Assembly: GCA_030950835.1 (NCBI GenBank)
Contig: JAUZQU010000174.1
Location: 1 to 33,171, forward strand
Direction: 5' to 3'
DNA: 33,171 nt
Origin: Mariprofundaceae bacterium
GTDB lineage: Bacteria; Pseudomonadota; Zetaproteobacteria; Mariprofundales; Mariprofundaceae
Position numbers and translations under genes: made by a program
Notes under the pieces: model-generated
The model's database searches: none
Told to the model about the DNA's origin: nothing
The model's input: the letters and a program-made list of their open reading frames with translations, nothing else
Shown here: piece by piece, positions 22,586 to 31,543 of the stretch
How the letters are laid out: the number at the start of each line of letters is the position of its first letter
Numbering within the stretch: the first letter of the stretch is position 1

Positions 22586-23191
22586 TTAACGAAAGAAACC
22601 TTCTTTCTCTAAGACTTTTTTGATGCGTTTTTGCCCAGCCCATACTTTCCTGTTGTTTTTCAGGCTGATTAAATTCAAATCAATTTGATAGAATTTCACT
22701 TGCATATCACCAGCAGCATCCATGATGGTATTGATTTCACCTTGCAACATAAAATCAGCACCCGTTTCTTGACCAGCAGCATGTTGGGTATCGGTAGAGG
22801 CATTGTAAGCTTGGTCATCACGTTCACTACGAATCGCTTCACGCTCTTGGCTAGAAGCCACAAACTCGACTTCACCAGAATTGAGTAGTTCGCGCTCTAA
22901 ATCTTTAATAAAAGTGCGCAAATTGATGTGTTCATGGCTTAAATTACGAATCTTACCCACAATCACCACAGGATTTTTCTCTTGTTTAACTTGGTATTTC
23001 ACCAACCACTTACGCGACAACACATCACGCACCATATTTGCTGAAACCAAACGTGAGTCGGTATCGTTCCAACTGCCGCTTAAATCTTGCACACTATCGC
23101 TATCGACACGGTTGACGCTGGTCGAACTACAAGCTGTCAGCCCTAAGAGCAAGGCAGCTACCATCATGATTTTCAAGTTTGTTTTATACAT
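22586..23191 (-). CDS. lpoB: LpoB-like penicillin-binding protein activator lipoprotein
   Basis: Protein of 201 residues. The signal MYKTNLKIMMVAALLLGLTAC has lipobox LTAC (Cys21). The mature part matches the LpoB family: DLSGSWNDTDSRLVSANMV early, then NPVVIVGKIRNLSHEHINLRTF, LNSGEVEFVASSQEREAIRSE, GADFMLQGEINTI and YQIDLNLISLKNNRKVWAG. In E. coli LpoB is an outer-membrane lipoprotein that activates PBP1b. Homologues of this outline also occur in species with different PBP partners, so the exact partner is not shown. It stands between rsmE (40 bases upstream) and the COG3014-like gene. Confidence 0.82.
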   Translation of the reverse strand: MYKTNLKIMMVAALLLGLTACSSTSVNRVDSDSVQDLSGSWNDTDSRLVSANMVRDVLSRKWLVKYQVKQEKNPVVIVGKIRNLSHEHINLRTFIKDLERELLNSGEVEFVASSQEREAIRSERDDQAYNASTDTQHAAGQETGADFMLQGEINTIMDAAGDMQVKFYQIDLNLISLKNNRKVWAGQKRIKKVLEKEGFFR

Positions 23192-23231
23192 ATACTACTC
23201 CTTTTTTTCACTTCAATGCACTGTAAAGCGT

Positions 23232-23948
23232 TTACACCACGGCTTGAATCGCCGCCAATAAAGCTGCGGCAGCAGTTTCTGTGCGCATCACTCTTGCACC
23301 AAAAGTTAATGTTGCAAAACCTTTGTGGTGTAAACATTGTAAATCTTGTGTTGTCCAACCACCTTCAGGGCCTATGGCTAAGGTGATATCGTTGAAACCT
23401 TGGATATGTTCTCTGCATGTTGCCCATGTTTGGGCATCTCTAGGATGCAAGGCAAAAGCTGCACCTTGGGTTTGCACCTGATCCAGCTTGGTCAACCATG
23501 CTACGCTGGGTACAGCAGTGCGCTCGCTTTGTTCGGCGGCCTCAACAACGATTTTTTGCCAACGCAACAAACGTTTTTCGCGTTTGTTATCAGGTAGTTT
23601 AAGCGTAGAACGCTCACTATTGACGATTTGAAAGCTGCTCGCGCCCAATTCAGTGGCTTTTTGTAAGACAGTTTCAATTTTTTCACTTTTGTTGGCAGCT
23701 TGGATGATGTGTACACCGCAAGGTAGTTCTCGGTTGACGGCATCTAAGTCTGCCAAGCGACATTCACCACCATCTTTGGCTAGGAAAGTGAGTTCGGCCT
23801 GATATTCACCACCAGAACCATTAAACACCGTAATCGGATCGCCAGCTTGTAAACGCATCACTTGGCGCAAATAACGCGCTTGCTCTGCTTCAATCTGAAC
23901 TAAGGTTTGTGCTGCAAGCTCAACATTTAAATAGATTCTACAGTGCAT
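23232..23948 (-). CDS. rsmE: 16S rRNA (uracil1498-N3)-methyltransferase
   Basis: SPOUT-class methyltransferase of 238 residues that methylates U1498 of 16S rRNA using S-adenosylmethionine. The N-terminal PUA-like part shows QARYLRQVMRLQAGDPITVFNGSGGEY. The SPOUT knot shows KSEKIETVLQKATELGA, RWQKIVVEAAEQSERTAVP, the SAM-binding LAIGPEGGWTTQD and the closing FGARVMRTETAAAALLAAIQ, all family hallmarks. The length is normal. It lies 26 bases after the cupin gene and 40 bases before lpoB, so the five genes from 25278 to 21254 are probably one transcript. Confidence 0.93.
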   Translation of the reverse strand: MHCRIYLNVELAAQTLVQIEAEQARYLRQVMRLQAGDPITVFNGSGGEYQAELTFLAKDGGECRLADLDAVNRELPCGVHIIQAANKSEKIETVLQKATELGASSFQIVNSERSTLKLPDNKREKRLLRWQKIVVEAAEQSERTAVPSVAWLTKLDQVQTQGAAFALHPRDAQTWATCREHIQGFNDITLAIGPEGGWTTQDLQCLHHKGFATLTFGARVMRTETAAAALLAAIQAVV

Positions 23949-23974
23949 ATGTCCTCATGCTGTTGGCGGTGGAG

Positions 23975-24247
23975 TTAAGCAAAAACATAATGTTTTTTCA
24001 CTGCCGATAAAATTTCCCAAAAGCATGACATACCTGCAGGTAAAGTCACCAAGTCTCCTTTGCCAAAACATACAGACTTACCACCATCAGGGGTGACAAT
24101 CACATCGCCCTCTAATACATAACAGACTTCGGCAGTATCATATGTCCAAGGAAAGCTGGACACTTCTTTTTCCCAAATAGACCAAGTAGATACGCCTAAA
24201 GACTCTAATTTCTCTGCGGATGGTTGTTCAATGATGATTTGGCTCAT
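23975..24247 (-). CDS. Small cupin protein (DUF861/EutQ-like)
   Basis: Protein of 90 residues, a single cupin barrel. The fold is suggested by the WSIWEKEVSSFPW start, CYVLEGDVIVTPDGG in the middle and FGKGDLVTLPAGMSCFWEI near the end. This is the layout of small cupin_3 (DUF861) proteins with the VLEG and GD-x-V-x-x-PAG motifs. The usual metal-binding histidines are mostly missing: Tyr, Glu and Cys occupy the region of motif 1. It may bind a small ligand rather than catalyse. Its start overlaps the stop of the oxidoreductase gene by four bases, so the two are coupled. Confidence 0.8.
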   Translation of the reverse strand: MSQIIIEQPSAEKLESLGVSTWSIWEKEVSSFPWTYDTAEVCYVLEGDVIVTPDGGKSVCFGKGDLVTLPAGMSCFWEILSAVKKHYVFA

Positions 24248-25278
24248 GTGCTGTCCTCCATGTGCATTTGTAAGACCAGCTTGCCAGATTGATGACCAGC
24301 TTCAAGGCGGCGGTGTGCTTCATTTGCTTCTGATAAGGGTAGCACATCATCGACATAAATGGAAAGTTTTTGCGCATTAAAAAATTGGACACACTGCTCT
24401 AAAATGGCGGCATGATGTTCGCCCAAGGCATCGATTTCTTGTAACATAGGGGTCAACATCAGGGTTTGGCAAAGCCGTATATTCTTTTTGCGCAAACTTG
24501 CCATGTCCATATCATCGGGAAACTGCAACAAACTCACCATATCGCCATACAAACGCATGGCAGGAATCAACTGTGTCAAGGCATCACCACCCACAGTGTC
24601 CAATGCCACATCAATGCCTTGCCCATCAGTCCAAGCCAGTAAACGCTCGGCGACATCTTCTTGTGTGTAATCAATGATGAGATCCGCTCCCAACTGGCGC
24701 ACCAAATCTGCTTTAGCCGCCGAACTCACGCTGGTTGCGACTTCCGCGCCTGCAATTTTCGCCAATTGAATCGCCACATGCCCCACACCACCTGCACCAG
24801 CATGAATAAACACCTTTTGCCCAGATTGGATTCTGGCTCTATCAAATAATGCCTCCCAAGCAGTAATCAATACCAAAGGGCAGGCCGCCGCGCTATCAAA
24901 GTCTAAGGATTCAGGTTTTAAAGCCACGTAAGCTGCTTTGATGACAGCATATTCGGCATAATTACCTGCAGAATACGCTTTATCTGCCGATTTCTGCCCT
25001 AAACCACCATAACAGTAATATACCGCATCACCCAACTGTAAGTGGGTTACATCAGCACCAACTTTTTCCACAAAACCAGCGCCATCACAACCCAATACCG
25101 CTGGATAAGCTTGTTCAAAAAACATGCCATTCGCGCGTAGTTTGGTATCAATAGGGTTGACGCCTGCTGCCATGACTTTGATGATCACTTCATCTGCTGC
25201 GCAGCTTGTGGGTTGTTCGATGTGTTGCAGTTGTAATACATCCACATCACCTGATTGTTGTATCATCATGGCTTGCAT
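24244..25278 (-). CDS. Zinc-independent quinone oxidoreductase-type MDR family protein
   Basis: Protein of 344 residues of the medium-chain reductase superfamily. The N-terminal catalytic domain has AAGVNPIDTKLR and YPAVLGCDGAGFVEKVGADV, and the nucleotide-binding domain has HAGAGGVGHVAIQLAKIAGA (about residues 154-173) and LDTVGGD. The catalytic zinc ligands and the four-cysteine structural zinc loop are absent, so it belongs with NADPH-quinone reductases (Qor/ZADH-like), which reduce quinones or enones in the cytoplasm. The substrate is unknown. It is the first gene of a probable five-gene operon with cupin, rsmE, lpoB and the COG3014-like gene. Confidence 0.87.
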   Translation of the reverse strand: MQAMMIQQSGDVDVLQLQHIEQPTSCAADEVIIKVMAAGVNPIDTKLRANGMFFEQAYPAVLGCDGAGFVEKVGADVTHLQLGDAVYYCYGGLGQKSADKAYSAGNYAEYAVIKAAYVALKPESLDFDSAAACPLVLITAWEALFDRARIQSGQKVFIHAGAGGVGHVAIQLAKIAGAEVATSVSSAAKADLVRQLGADLIIDYTQEDVAERLLAWTDGQGIDVALDTVGGDALTQLIPAMRLYGDMVSLLQFPDDMDMASLRKKNIRLCQTLMLTPMLQEIDALGEHHAAILEQCVQFFNAQKLSIYVDDVLPLSEANEAHRRLEAGHQSGKLVLQMHMEDST

Positions 25279-25385
25279 AGCTTTGTTTCCCCTTGTTGAT
25301 TAGCGTTGAATCAGGGCAATGATGTGGGGATGCTGCTGAATTTCAAGTGTTGTGCTGTTTAGTCCGTCCATGCCAGAGCTGGATT

Positions 25386-27503
25386 TTAGACGTGTTCAGC
25401 ATGTTCATCCCGAATTTGGGACAATGATTTCAAAAAGTCTTCAATTTCTTGGCTTTGTTTGCTGGCAGTTTGATCCAGCGTGGAGGAAGCTTGCAACAAG
25501 CTTTCGGACATTTCCGAAGCTTCTTTAGATGCCAAAGAGACATCTTCCATCGCGCTGGCAACGTGAGAAATACCACCCTGTGCCAACTGTGCGCTTTGTG
25601 AGATTTGCTGGGTGCTTTCTGCTTGGGTTTGCATCACATTATTGACCCTTTGGTTGATGTCGTACACTTGTTCAACCACTTCTAAGATTCCTGTAATCGC
25701 TTGAGAAGCCAACAAGCTTTCAGACTGCAATAAAGTGATTTGTTCGCTAATATCTTTGGTGGCTTGGGCAGTTTCTGATGCCAAAGCTTTCACTTCACCA
25801 GCGACCACCGCAAAACCACGCCCTGATTCACCTGCTCTAGCCGCCTCAATGCTGGCATTGAGTGCGAGTAAGTTGGTTTGTTCAGCAATATCATTGATAA
25901 CGCCGACTACCATGCTGATATCATTGGAGTTTTTATGTAGTTTAGTCATGTTCACACCTGCCGCCTCTGCTTGCAGGGAAGCTTGTTTGGAGACATCAAG
26001 TGCATGTTTAATTTCTTCACATACTTTACCAATCGCAGTGTTCATTTGGGTAGAGGCAGAGGCATTGGATTGTACGCTTTGATAACCCGTATCCACGCCT
26101 TCTTCAACCAACTCAATTTGGCTGGATAGCTCTACAGCAGTGGTGGCTAAATGTTGGGAGGTTTCATTGACTTGTGATGAAGCATGGGTGACTTGTTGCA
26201 TCATATGGGCGATTTTTTCTTCAAATTGGTAAATCACATCCGACTCAGCTTGTTGCCATTGTTGTTGGCGCTTCATTTTCTGTTCTTGTTCTAAGGTTTT
26301 CACATCTTGTTCGGCTTGTTCTTGGCGTGCTTTCTCTTGTTGATTATGATTGAATGTTTCCCTGTCGATTTGAGCTTGTTTTAAGTCTTCCTGCATACCT
26401 TGCAAGGCGATGAATAAAGAGCCAATCTCATCTTGACGTTTGATATTGATGGGTGTGTCTAAATGACCTGCCGCAATATTCTTCGACACTTTAATCGCAT
26501 GACTTAAGGCATTCATAAACTCCATAGGTACGTATAATCCCAAAGCAATGGCTAAGATAATCGCGATCATGGTAATGCTTAACATCCAGAATTGAGCTTG
26601 GGATACAGCTGCTTTTAAATCTTGTTGACCATGAATCATGCTGGCATGAATGAGGCTCTCAGCATCATCTGCCAATTGAATGAAACGTGCGTACTCTTGG
26701 CTGAATGTCTGATCAACCACGCTATCTGCGGCGATACCACCTAAAGTAAAAGTATTACGTTGATGGGCAACACCAATAAATTGGCTAATCATACTACTTA
26801 TTTCTGTATTACTTGAATCGTCCATGTTTTGCACATGTTGGGCTGCGGCATCAAAGTCAGCAATGATACTATTCATGTTGTTGCTGGCATCACCACTTAA
26901 CATTTCTTCAAAGAAAAGGTGTCCATTGGCGAGTAAATACTTGGCTTCTCCAGCGTGACGCACGGTATTGACCTTTTGTTGTGGTTTTTGCACGATGCTG
27001 GTGAGTTTGGCTTGGATTTTTTCATACATGCGATCAAAAGCTTGGTCGGACTCGGTACCCACACCAGCAGATTGAGCATGGTGGTCATAACGGGTATGGG
27101 CGACGGCGATAAAACGGGTTAAACTTGCTTTGACCTCACGCATGATATTCAATACAGCAGGGTCTGTGCTGGCTTTGAAGCTGCCTTCCTGATTATTGCC
27201 GCCATGTAAAACAGCATCGGTATACCAGAGGGATGCGTTAAAATATGCCCAAGCTTGTTGAATATCTTGGTTGTTATTGCCTGCGATAACTTCCTCGAAA
27301 GTTAATGTTCCTTGTGTGGCAGTGAGCTTGATTTCCATCGCCGCATCACTTAATGGTGCTAACTCTTCACCTACCATCACCCCTTTTTCTGCAATGTAGT
27401 TGGCATAATAAATACCAAAACTACCTGTGAGGGCGGTGAGCAGGGCGATACCCAAAAAAGAACCAATTAATTGTTGTTTAAGACCCAAGTTAAAATGAAA
27501 CAT
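25386..27503 (-). CDS. Methyl-accepting chemotaxis protein with duplicated sensor module
   Basis: Chemoreceptor of 705 residues. TM1 is at about 13-33, a large periplasmic region follows to about 300, TM2 is at about 306-326, HAMP at about 327-380, a Gln/Glu/Lys-rich helix at about 385-425, then the signalling domain with tip IAEQTNLLALNASIEAARAG. The periplasmic part holds two related copies: GTLTFEEVIAGNNN (65-78) with FIAVAHTR (131-138), and GHLFFEEMLSGDAS (194-207) with FIGVAHQR (242-249). The start at 27503 has GGAG nine bases upstream; the ATG at 27518 has none. It is a stand-alone gene. The ligand is unknown, and it may signal to the CheA at 13971 or to a flagellar system elsewhere. 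Confidence 0.88.
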   Translation of the reverse strand: MFHFNLGLKQQLIGSFLGIALLTALTGSFGIYYANYIAEKGVMVGEELAPLSDAAMEIKLTATQGTLTFEEVIAGNNNQDIQQAWAYFNASLWYTDAVLHGGNNQEGSFKASTDPAVLNIMREVKASLTRFIAVAHTRYDHHAQSAGVGTESDQAFDRMYEKIQAKLTSIVQKPQQKVNTVRHAGEAKYLLANGHLFFEEMLSGDASNNMNSIIADFDAAAQHVQNMDDSSNTEISSMISQFIGVAHQRNTFTLGGIAADSVVDQTFSQEYARFIQLADDAESLIHASMIHGQQDLKAAVSQAQFWMLSITMIAIILAIALGLYVPMEFMNALSHAIKVSKNIAAGHLDTPINIKRQDEIGSLFIALQGMQEDLKQAQIDRETFNHNQQEKARQEQAEQDVKTLEQEQKMKRQQQWQQAESDVIYQFEEKIAHMMQQVTHASSQVNETSQHLATTAVELSSQIELVEEGVDTGYQSVQSNASASTQMNTAIGKVCEEIKHALDVSKQASLQAEAAGVNMTKLHKNSNDISMVVGVINDIAEQTNLLALNASIEAARAGESGRGFAVVAGEVKALASETAQATKDISEQITLLQSESLLASQAITGILEVVEQVYDINQRVNNVMQTQAESTQQISQSAQLAQGGISHVASAMEDVSLASKEASEMSESLLQASSTLDQTASKQSQEIEDFLKSLSQIRDEHAEHV

Positions 27504-27562
27504 AAGTGTATTCTCCATGATGCGCGTTGCCTAGTAGCAAAATCGGGCAGCATGGAAAACAA

Positions 27563-27594
27563 GCAAAAGGCATACCAATTTTGTTGATATGCCT
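27563..27594 (-). terminator. Probable Rho-independent terminator after purA
   Basis: AGGCATA and TATGCCT form a 7-bp stem (27568-27574 with 27588-27594), extended inside by a further 3 bp after one mismatch. Read on the minus strand it is followed by TTTTG at 27567-27563. It lies about 50 bases after the purA stop and should end the aminotransferase-serA-hisZ-purA transcript. The U-run is short. Confidence 0.5.
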
Positions 27595-27642
27595 ATTTAG
27601 AGCTTCAATTAACTTATGTTGGTCTCATTTTTAGCGTTATAG

Positions 27643-28953
27643 TCAGGTGTTGATGGATGATAAGTGACAAATATGCTCGCGGTCAGGCCCTGTGGACAAC
27701 ATGGTGATGTTGCAACCACACACTTCTTCAATACGCTGCAACAATACACTCGCAGCAGCAGGAAGTTGTGTAATATCAGTTAAACCAAAAGTGTTTTCAG
27801 ACCAGCCTTGCAAGGTTTCATATATGGGTTCACAAGCATCCAATACTGCGCAATCAGCAGGAATAGATAACAAACGTTCACCTTGATAGGAGTAACCCAC
27901 GCATAACTTCACTTCTTCTAAACCATCCAATACATCCAGCTTGGTAATCGCCAAACCAGTGACCCCATTGATGCGCACAGCATGTTGTACTACCATCGCA
28001 TCAAACCAACCCGTACGACGAGGGCGACCTGTGGTGGCACCAAATTCTTGTCCTTTTTCGGCCATGTGTTTGCCTGCATTTTTGGCATCACACATACCAT
28101 CGGCATTGTACAATTCAGTGGGAAATGGACCTGCGCCTACGCGGGTTGTATATGCTTTGCAAATGCCAAGCACTTCATCCACATCTTTAGGCCCTACGCC
28201 AAGCCCTGCCAAGGCAGCACCAGCTACGGTGTTGGAGGAAGTCACAAAAGGGTAAGTGCCATGATCGACATCCAACATCGAACCTTGCGCACCTTCATAG
28301 AGAATGTTGCTGCCTGCTTGGATATGTTGATGCAAAATGAGAGGTATATCTGCAACTAGTGGTAATAAACGTTCACGCGCTAAGTCCAAAGCCACCATGA
28401 CTTCAGCTTTAGAGACTGCTTTTGCGCCCAAAAACTCCACCAACATGAAGTTGACGTATTTCAAATGCTCATCAAGACGTTCATCCAGATTGCTGGCGTT
28501 TAAGTCGACCAAACGAATGCCACGTCTGGCTGTTTTATCTTCATAACAAGGGCCAATGCCACGACCTGTAGTACCGATTTTACCTTTGCCTTTGGCAGCT
28601 TCACGCGCTGCATCTAAAGCACGGTGATAAGGTAAAATAAGCTGGCAACGATCCGATATTTTAAGACGTTGCTCTACAGGAATACCTGCCTCAAGCAACA
28701 TATCCAACTCTTCGACCAAACGAAAAGGGTCAACCACGGTACCATTGCCAATCAAACTCAAGATGTTGTCATGCAAAATACCTGATGGGATATGATTCAA
28801 CACCGTTTTTTGCTCGCCAATCACCAAAGTATGCCCCGCATTAGGGCCACCTTGAAAACGTGCTACCACATCCATCTTGGGTGCAAGCAAGTCCACAATC
28901 TTACCCTTGCCTTCATCACCCCATTGAATACCAATTGCTACTGTATTTGTCAT
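27643..28953 (-). CDS. purA: Adenylosuccinate synthetase
   Basis: Joins IMP and aspartate with GTP to form adenylosuccinate, the first committed step to AMP. It has 436 residues, a normal length. Motifs include the P-loop GIQWGDEGKGKIVDLLA with the catalytic Asp, GGPNAGHT with the catalytic His, IGTTGRGIGPCYEDK, LYEGAQGSMLDVDHGTYPFV and TSSNTVAGAA. It is cytoplasmic. It lies 30 bases after hisZ. The hisZ-purA pairing is common in proteobacteria that use the short HisG with HisZ. Confidence 0.96.
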   Translation of the reverse strand: MTNTVAIGIQWGDEGKGKIVDLLAPKMDVVARFQGGPNAGHTLVIGEQKTVLNHIPSGILHDNILSLIGNGTVVDPFRLVEELDMLLEAGIPVEQRLKISDRCQLILPYHRALDAAREAAKGKGKIGTTGRGIGPCYEDKTARRGIRLVDLNASNLDERLDEHLKYVNFMLVEFLGAKAVSKAEVMVALDLARERLLPLVADIPLILHQHIQAGSNILYEGAQGSMLDVDHGTYPFVTSSNTVAGAALAGLGVGPKDVDEVLGICKAYTTRVGAGPFPTELYNADGMCDAKNAGKHMAEKGQEFGATTGRPRRTGWFDAMVVQHAVRINGVTGLAITKLDVLDGLEEVKLCVGYSYQGERLLSIPADCAVLDACEPIYETLQGWSENTFGLTDITQLPAAASVLLQRIEEVCGCNITMLSTGPDREHICHLSSINT

Positions 28954-28983
28954 ATTATCCTCAATATCTCGCGTTGACCATGT

Positions 28984-29949
28984 TCAACATGGTGCGTTGT
29001 CTAACCAAGCCCATAAATCAAAAGAAAAACCCGTCGCTGGCATATCACGACCATGCGTTGCCATCATGGTGTCATAACGCCCACCATGCAATAAAGCATG
29101 GGAAGTCGCGGCAGCAAAACCTGTAAACACCATGCCGCTATGGTATAAAAAGCGCGGTGTGACGGCGACATCAATTACAATTTCTACTTCACCAGACAAA
29201 CGGCTAGAGACTGTTTGTGCCAAATGCAGCAATTCTTGAGCAGCTTGGGCAAAATCAGCGTTGATATGGTGTTGTTCAGCGGCTAACCAAGCAGCATCCG
29301 CTTGCCCTGCTGCCAAGACCATTAAAGCAGCATTGTTGGCATCAGCTAACGATTCTGAGGCAAGATGTGTTGCCATATCTTCGGGACTATGCCGCGCAAT
29401 CAAGTTTACCCAAGCTTCTAAGGCTTGTGTACTTTCAGCTACCAAAGCCTGAATCAAACCCATATGTCCCACTTGTAAGACTGCTTGTTTAAAACCTGCT
29501 TCTGCCATGGATAATGCTGCTAAGTGCATCACTTCCACATCACCTTCTTCACCTGCAAGCCCCAAACATTCCACACCTGTTTGCCATTGTTGGCGTGAGC
29601 CAGAGCGCACATCAGGTCTTGCCAGCATCACAGGCCCTGAATAGTGAAGTTTCAAAACTTTTTCATGGGACATGCGTGTGGCAACTAAGCGTGCAATTTG
29701 TGGTGTCATATCAGGGCGAATAGCCAATAAACCTGCATCAGCAGGATCTGAAAAGACCACGGTTTGATCCGATAAAAAACTTCCTGCACCAGAGTTAAGT
29801 GCCGCTGGTCGTTCGACCAATGGCGGAATCACTTCTGAAAAACCAGCGTCGCTGTACAGCTCAAATAAACGAAACTGCAACAGACGTAATGCCTTGGCTC
29901 TGCTACCAAAAGCATCTTCTAAGCCTAAAATAGGTTTGACTACACTCAC
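28984..29949 (-). CDS. hisZ: ATP phosphoribosyltransferase regulatory subunit HisZ
   Basis: Catalytically inactive relative of histidyl-tRNA synthetase that partners short HisG in the first step of histidine synthesis. It has 321 residues. The class II synthetase fold shows at GLEDAFGSRAKALRLLQF, FSEVIPPLVERP and motif 2-like LLAIRPDMTPQIARLVATRM. The C-terminal GGRYDTMMATHGRDMPATGF corresponds to the motif 3 region. It lacks the anticodon-binding domain of true HisRS. The start is GTG, with GGAGG four bases before it, and the GTGA overlap with the serA stop shows translational coupling. HisG is not in the window. Confidence 0.93.
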   Translation of the reverse strand: MSVVKPILGLEDAFGSRAKALRLLQFRLFELYSDAGFSEVIPPLVERPAALNSGAGSFLSDQTVVFSDPADAGLLAIRPDMTPQIARLVATRMSHEKVLKLHYSGPVMLARPDVRSGSRQQWQTGVECLGLAGEEGDVEVMHLAALSMAEAGFKQAVLQVGHMGLIQALVAESTQALEAWVNLIARHSPEDMATHLASESLADANNAALMVLAAGQADAAWLAAEQHHINADFAQAAQELLHLAQTVSSRLSGEVEIVIDVAVTPRFLYHSGMVFTGFAAATSHALLHGGRYDTMMATHGRDMPATGFSFDLWAWLDNAPC

Positions 29950-31541
29950 ACTTCCTCCAACACCACATGGCGAACTGTGGTCACATGTGGCAAATCTTCA
30001 AGTTGTTGTAACACTTTCTGGCTGGGTTCAGAATCAATGCTCACCAAAGCTATAGCTTCTGCCTTGCCTTTGCGCCTGCCCAAACGAAAATCACCAATAT
30101 TGATACTTTCCTCAGCTAAAGTGGTGGCTAAAGCCGCAATCACACCAGGTTTGTCATCATTTTCAATGAATAATAAACGCCCTTGTGGACGCATTTCCAG
30201 CTCGCAATCATCAATGCTGACCAAACGTGAACTCATACCATCAAATACTGTGCCCGAGACACAACGCACACCATCATCACCATGTACTTCCAGATGTAAT
30301 AAGCTGGAAAAATGATCTGAAACATCCGATGCGATTTCGACTATCTCAATGCCACGTTCTTTTGCCAGTATCACCGCGTTTACCGCATTGACTTCTTCCA
30401 TGCTCTGCGACAACAAACCTTGCAACAAGGCATTGATGATGGGAGGGCGGTTTAGCTTAGCGATTTGACCTTCAACACGCACCGTAATTTTATCATAACC
30501 TGGGCGCATCACTTGCCCCATAAACTGCCCCAAGGCGCTTGCCAAATGTATAAAAGGTGCTAAAGATTTGGCTTTATCTTCGGATAGAGAGGGTACGTTC
30601 ACCGCATTTTTGATGCTTCCAGCCAATAAATAATCGGCCATTTGTTCAGCAATTTGTACGGCGACATTCTCTTGCGCTTCATCACTACAAGCACCGATAT
30701 GGGGGGTGAAAGTCACATTATTCAATGCAAAAAGCGGATTATCTTTGGCAGGTTCATGTTCGTACACATCCAAAGCAGCAGCCCTTAAATGTCCAGACTT
30801 GCACACTTTATACAAGGCTTTTTCATCCACAATGCCACCACGCGCACAGTTGATGAGGATAGATCCCTTTTTCATGCGCCCTAAAATATCGGCATTGATT
30901 AAGTTGCGTGTCACATCCAATAAAGGCACATGGATGGTCAACACATCCACCATGCTCGCCAAGGCGGCAACGCTATCTACTTTGGTCACACCCATAGCCG
31001 CAGCGCGTTCATCAGAAATAAAAGGATCATAGACATACACGGTCAAACGCAGCCCTTTAAGCCTATCGCAGACAATCGCCCCGATATTTCCTGCTCCAAT
31101 CACACCTGCTTTTTTACCTGTAAGCTCCATGCCCATAAATGCAGACTTTTCCCATTTTCCAGCCCGCGTTGAGGCGGTGGCTTGGGGAATTTGACGTGCT
31201 GCGGCTACCAAGTGGGCAATGGCTAGCTCAGCGGTTGTAATCGTATTGCCAAAAGGGGTGTTCATGACCACCACGCCACGCCGTGAACAGCTTGATATAT
31301 CAATGTTGTCCACACCAATGCCTGCTCTGCCAATCACTTTCACTTTGCTGGCAGCTTGGAGCAGCTCACCATGTAGTGTGGTGGAAGAACGCACTGCAAT
31401 ACCATCATATAAAGGTGCGATGTTGCATTGTTCAGCGTGGGATAAGTTGGGTTTGTAGTCAACTTCAATACCACGGGCTCGAAACACTTCCACAGCACGT
31501 TGGCTCATGCTGTCGGCAATCCAGACTTTAGGTAGTGGCAT
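29946..31541 (-). CDS. serA: D-3-phosphoglycerate dehydrogenase
   Basis: Oxidises 3-phosphoglycerate to 3-phosphohydroxypyruvate, the first step of the phosphorylated serine pathway. It has 531 residues, the long form. The NAD-binding motif is in GVIGAGNIGAIVCDRLKG. Active-site elements are INCARGGIVDE (Arg), DVYEHEP (Glu) and HIGACSDEA (His). The C-terminal third is the intervening ASB domain followed by an ACT domain (LLFIENDDKPGVIAALATTL), usually the serine-feedback site. The start is two bases after the aminotransferase stop, with no strong Shine-Dalgarno, so translation is probably coupled. Confidence 0.95.
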   Translation of the reverse strand: MPLPKVWIADSMSQRAVEVFRARGIEVDYKPNLSHAEQCNIAPLYDGIAVRSSTTLHGELLQAASKVKVIGRAGIGVDNIDISSCSRRGVVVMNTPFGNTITTAELAIAHLVAAARQIPQATASTRAGKWEKSAFMGMELTGKKAGVIGAGNIGAIVCDRLKGLRLTVYVYDPFISDERAAAMGVTKVDSVAALASMVDVLTIHVPLLDVTRNLINADILGRMKKGSILINCARGGIVDEKALYKVCKSGHLRAAALDVYEHEPAKDNPLFALNNVTFTPHIGACSDEAQENVAVQIAEQMADYLLAGSIKNAVNVPSLSEDKAKSLAPFIHLASALGQFMGQVMRPGYDKITVRVEGQIAKLNRPPIINALLQGLLSQSMEEVNAVNAVILAKERGIEIVEIASDVSDHFSSLLHLEVHGDDGVRCVSGTVFDGMSSRLVSIDDCELEMRPQGRLLFIENDDKPGVIAALATTLAEESINIGDFRLGRRKGKAEAIALVSIDSEPSQKVLQQLEDLPHVTTVRHVVLEEV

Positions 31542-31543
31542 GG

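Noticed and set aside
28984..29949. Histidyl-tRNA synthetase
   Set aside because: The protein is too short, lacks the anticodon-binding domain and sits next to purA, which fits HisZ.
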